Source: Pseudactinotalea terrae
GTDB taxonomy: Bacteria > Actinomycetota > Actinomycetes > Actinomycetales > Beutenbergiaceae
DNA: 64,000 nucleotides
Assembly: GCF_009733845.1 (NCBI RefSeq)
Contig: NZ_WNXZ01000005.1
Span: 1-64,000, forward strand
Reading direction: 5' to 3'
This document shows positions 61,541 through 64,000 of the stretch, piece after piece (position 1 is the first letter of the stretch; each line of letters starts with the position of its first letter). A program made the position numbers and the translations under genes. The notes beneath the pieces were generated by a model. That model searched no databases. It worked only from the letters and a program-made list of their open reading frames with translations, and was not told the DNA's origin.

Positions 61541-63774
61541 CAGGCGAGGGCTACCTGGACGGCGGAGCCCGGCTCGAGCGTGACACGCACCTCGGTCTCG
61601 CCGTACCGGATGGTGCGGTCTCCCGCTCGCTCTCCCGTGATGGTGAGCTCCGTGAGCCGGCCATCCGCCCACGCGAGGTCGAGCGTGCAAGGTCCGGGGG
61701 TCCGGACCCCGCGCAACCGCCCGCTCGGCCACGCGCTCGGGAGGGCGGGCAGCAGGTGGATCGTCTCGCCGTCGGCCTGCACGAGCATTTCGAGGATGGC
61801 GGCGGCACCGCCGAAGTTGCCGTCGATCTGGAACGGTGGGTGGGAGTCGAGCAGGTTCGGGTAGGTGCGCTCGGTGTCGAGCAGGAGGCGGAGCACCTGG
61901 TGCGCGTGGTCGCCGTCGCGCAGCCGCGCCCACAGCGCGATACGCCACGCGGTGGCCCAGCCGGTCGACTCGTCGCCGCGGTCGAGCAAGGTCTGCCGTG
62001 CTCCGGCCGCCAGCTCCGGGGTGCGGTCCGGGCTGATCTGCCGGCTCGGGTACAGCCCGTACAGGTGCGACACGTGGCGGTGGTCCTGCTCGGGCGCCTG
62101 AGCGTCCCAGTCGTGCTGCCACTCCTGCAGCTGGCCGTGGGACCCGACGCGGTTGGCCGGCAGCCGATCCGCTGTCGCACGGACCTCGTGGGCCAGCTCG
62201 TCGTCGACCTCCAGCACCTCGGCCGCCGACACCGTGGCGGCGAACAGGTCGCGCAGGATCTGCGCGTCCATGATCGGGCCTGACACCAGCGACGTCCCGT
62301 GGTGGTGCTCGTTCTCCGGCGACAGCGACGGCGAGGTGACCAGGGCGCCCGTCTCCGGATCCACCACGAGCACGTCGAGGAAGAACTCGCACGCGCCCCG
62401 CAGGATCGGGTAGATCGAGGCGAGGTACTCGGCGTCCGGGGCGTACACGTACCGCTGCCACAGGTGCAGGCTCAGCCACGCACCGCCCGTCGGCCACATG
62501 CCCCAGCGGGCGCCGTCGATCGGTGCGGTCGCGCGCCACAGGTCGGTGTTGTGGTGGCAGACCCAGCCGCGAGCGCCGTACATCTCGCGTGCGGTGCGCT
62601 CACCGGCGACCGCGAGCTCGCGCACCAGCCGGTCCAGCGGCTCCACGAGCTCGGGCAACGCCCCGATCTCGGCGGGCCAGTAGTTCATCTCGGTGTTGAT
62701 GTTCACCGTGTACTTGCTGCCCCACGGCGGGTCCGTGTGCGGGTTCCAGATCCCCTGCAGGTTGGCCGGCTGGCTCCCCGGCCGCGACGAGCAGATCAGC
62801 AGGTACCGCGCATAGTCCAGGTACAGCGCAGCGAGCGCAGGGTCGTCATCGGTCTCGTTGCGGCGCAGCCGCTCGTCGGTCGGCAGGTCCGGGCCCTCAC
62901 CGATATCCAGCGTGAGCCGGTGGAACAGCTCCCCGTGTGCTGCAGCGGTGCCCGCCGCGAGCTCGTCGAACGAGTGCCCGACGGCGGCCCGCAACTGGGC
63001 GCTGGTGATCTCACCGGGGTCGGCGCTCAGGTCGTCGGGGCCGGCGTAGGAGGTGGCGATCGCGACGAGCAGGGTCACCTCGTCGGCGCCCTCGATCACC
63101 AGCGCATCGCCGTCGGCGCGGACCGTGCCACCCACCGTGACCGCCCGCACCCGCGCCGTGAACGTCAGCGCGCCGGGGGTGTCCTCGTGCGGGTCGTTGC
63201 GGCCGGCCAGCACCAGCTCGTCCGCCTCGGCGACCGCCCGCGCATCCTGCAGCGGGCACGCGAAGGCGAGCCGGGCGGACACCGCCCCGGGCTCCGACGC
63301 GGCCAGGTGCACCGCGATCACCTGATGCTCGGGAGAGGCGACCACGCGACGCCGGTGCGTGACGCCGTCGAGCAGGATCTCCGAGCTCGCGAGCGCCGTG
63401 GCGAGGTCGAGAGACCGGCGCACCGATGCGCCGTCGGGCACGCCCTCGAAGGCGATCACGAGCTCGCCGGCGGTCGAGTACGCCGCCTGCTTGATCGGCC
63501 GCGCCATCACCGAGCGGTCGGTCAGCTCGTCGGCCTCGACGAAGCGCCCCTGTGTCAGCAGTTCCCGCACCCGGGGCAGCGCCTCGGCGGCCTCGGGGTT
63601 GATCGGGTCGTACGGACCGCCCGACCACAGAGTGTCCTCATTCAGCTGCAGGCGCTCGGTGCGAGTCCCGCCGTAGACCATCGCCCCCAGCCGCCCGTTG
63701 CCGACCGGCAACGCCTCGGTCCATTCAGCAGCAGGGCGGTCGTAGCGCAGCACAGATCGGGTCACAGCCACCAT
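61540..63774 (-). CDS. GH95-family glycoside hydrolase (alpha-fucosidase/galactosidase-like)
   Basis: 744 residues, normal for GH95: N-terminal beta domain (ALPVGNGRLGAMVYGG, NEDTLWSGGPYD) and an (alpha/alpha)6 barrel with QPANLQGIWNPHTDPPWGSKY, NTEMNYWPAE and WGMWPTGGAWLSLHLW. The C-terminal region has HRHVSHLYGLYP and DGNFGGAAAI. GH95 removes alpha-1,2-fucose or alpha-galactose, for example from xyloglucan or pectin. No signal peptide. ATG at 63774 or GTG at 63765 are both possible starts. Same strand as, and downstream of, a xylulokinase gene. Confidence 0.93.
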   Translation of the reverse strand: MVAVTRSVLRYDRPAAEWTEALPVGNGRLGAMVYGGTRTERLQLNEDTLWSGGPYDPINPEAAEALPRVRELLTQGRFVEADELTDRSVMARPIKQAAYSTAGELVIAFEGVPDGASVRRSLDLATALASSEILLDGVTHRRRVVASPEHQVIAVHLAASEPGAVSARLAFACPLQDARAVAEADELVLAGRNDPHEDTPGALTFTARVRAVTVGGTVRADGDALVIEGADEVTLLVAIATSYAGPDDLSADPGEITSAQLRAAVGHSFDELAAGTAAAHGELFHRLTLDIGEGPDLPTDERLRRNETDDDPALAALYLDYARYLLICSSRPGSQPANLQGIWNPHTDPPWGSKYTVNINTEMNYWPAEIGALPELVEPLDRLVRELAVAGERTAREMYGARGWVCHHNTDLWRATAPIDGARWGMWPTGGAWLSLHLWQRYVYAPDAEYLASIYPILRGACEFFLDVLVVDPETGALVTSPSLSPENEHHHGTSLVSGPIMDAQILRDLFAATVSAAEVLEVDDELAHEVRATADRLPANRVGSHGQLQEWQHDWDAQAPEQDHRHVSHLYGLYPSRQISPDRTPELAAGARQTLLDRGDESTGWATAWRIALWARLRDGDHAHQVLRLLLDTERTYPNLLDSHPPFQIDGNFGGAAAILEMLVQADGETIHLLPALPSAWPSGRLRGVRTPGPCTLDLAWADGRLTELTITGERAGDRTIRYGETEVRVTLEPGSAVQVALA

Positions 63775-63824
63775 CCTGGCGGAGGTCGGTCGAGATGCGC
63801 GACTCGAGCGCGGCGGGCCAGCGG

Positions 63825-64000
63825 TCAGCGGGTCAGGAACAGCTGGGACGCCTCCGCGTACCGCTCGCGGAGCCCGACGGCGGGGGCCTCGAGCTCGTAG
63901 GTCTGGCCGGCGTCGAGCTCCCAGGTGGGCGCCTCGTCCTCGCCGGAGAGCACCCACGCGGCCTGGCGTGCGGCTCCGTCGGCCACGTACTCGCCCGGCT
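63825..64000 (-). CDS. xylB: Xylulokinase, 3' end only (runs off the window)
   Basis: 58 codons in one open frame ending at TGA 63825-63827: PGEYVADGAARQAAWVLSG, then TWELDAGQTYELE and LRERYAEASQLFL. This is the C-terminal end typical of actinobacterial xylulokinases (FGGY family), which phosphorylate D-xylulose. The rest lies beyond the right edge. The assignment rests on a short fragment plus the xylan/pectin context. Confidence 0.75.
   Translation of the reverse strand, partial: PGEYVADGAARQAAWVLSGEDEAPTWELDAGQTYELEAPAVGLRERYAEASQLFLTR

Overview
The window is 64 kb of high-GC chromosome from an actinobacterium, most likely a Micrococcales relative (Cellulomonas/Beutenbergia/Ruania-like). 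The evidence is heavy GTG/TTG start usage, many promoters that place the start codon directly at the transcription start, menaquinone as quinone, an F420-type oxidoreductase, the 32-residue ribosomal protein bS22, and radA/disA, AcuC and DUF4229/DUF6458 genes typical of the phylum. The family placement is inference.

Layout. (1) 1-5 kb: a gene-free, repeat-bearing left end, then three minus-strand surface-polysaccharide genes (sugar epimerase, UDP-sugar dehydrogenase, CapD-like dehydratase); the first two look more AT-rich than the rest. (2) 5-21 kb: menaquinone genes in scattered units (menD, menC, menB, menE, menA), interrupted by a copper-handling block (Csp-like copper store, DUF305, His-rich DUF6153-like protein, CPH-type P1B ATPase, CopZ, CueP) with a CsoR-type palindrome in front of copZ. 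(3) 21-26 kb: a System II cytochrome c maturation operon (phosphatase-resA-ccdA-resB-ccsB). (4) 26-42 kb: housekeeping genes: MarR/YceI, glutaredoxin, bS22 with its helix-turn-helix partner, AcuC, TrkH/TrkA, ProC, an M3 peptidase, RadA, DisA, MutY, and an MFS/ArsR pair. (5) 42-50 kb: the glycerol regulon (SorC/DeoR-type regulator, glpD, glpF, glpK), then an L-lactate-dehydrogenase-like enzyme divergent from an AEC transporter. (6) 50.8-64 kb: a plant-polysaccharide oligomer locus: kinase-like and hydrolase genes, a CUT1 ABC importer without its ATPase, a fused pectin methylesterase/SGNH acetylesterase, a LacI regulator fused to a DUF6807 (PmoA-like) domain, GH43, GH95 and the 3' end of a xylulokinase gene.

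How the last block may work: the Tat-type lipoprotein and two permeases would import oligosaccharides. The esterase fusion, GH43 and GH95 show no signal peptide, so de-esterification and trimming would happen in the cytoplasm, feeding XylB. Near-identical LacI-type half-sites occur in front of both the binding-protein gene and the lacI fusion gene, suggesting one regulon. The LacI-DUF6807 fusion is the most unusual protein here. Other notable signals are a candidate standalone small RNA with a six-C single-stranded stretch upstream of menE, at least 17 genes with a -10 box only 6-7 nt before the start codon, a broken phosphoesterase gene, and several distinct palindromic repeats confined to intergenic DNA. 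No tRNA, rRNA, insertion sequence, prophage or CRISPR array was seen.
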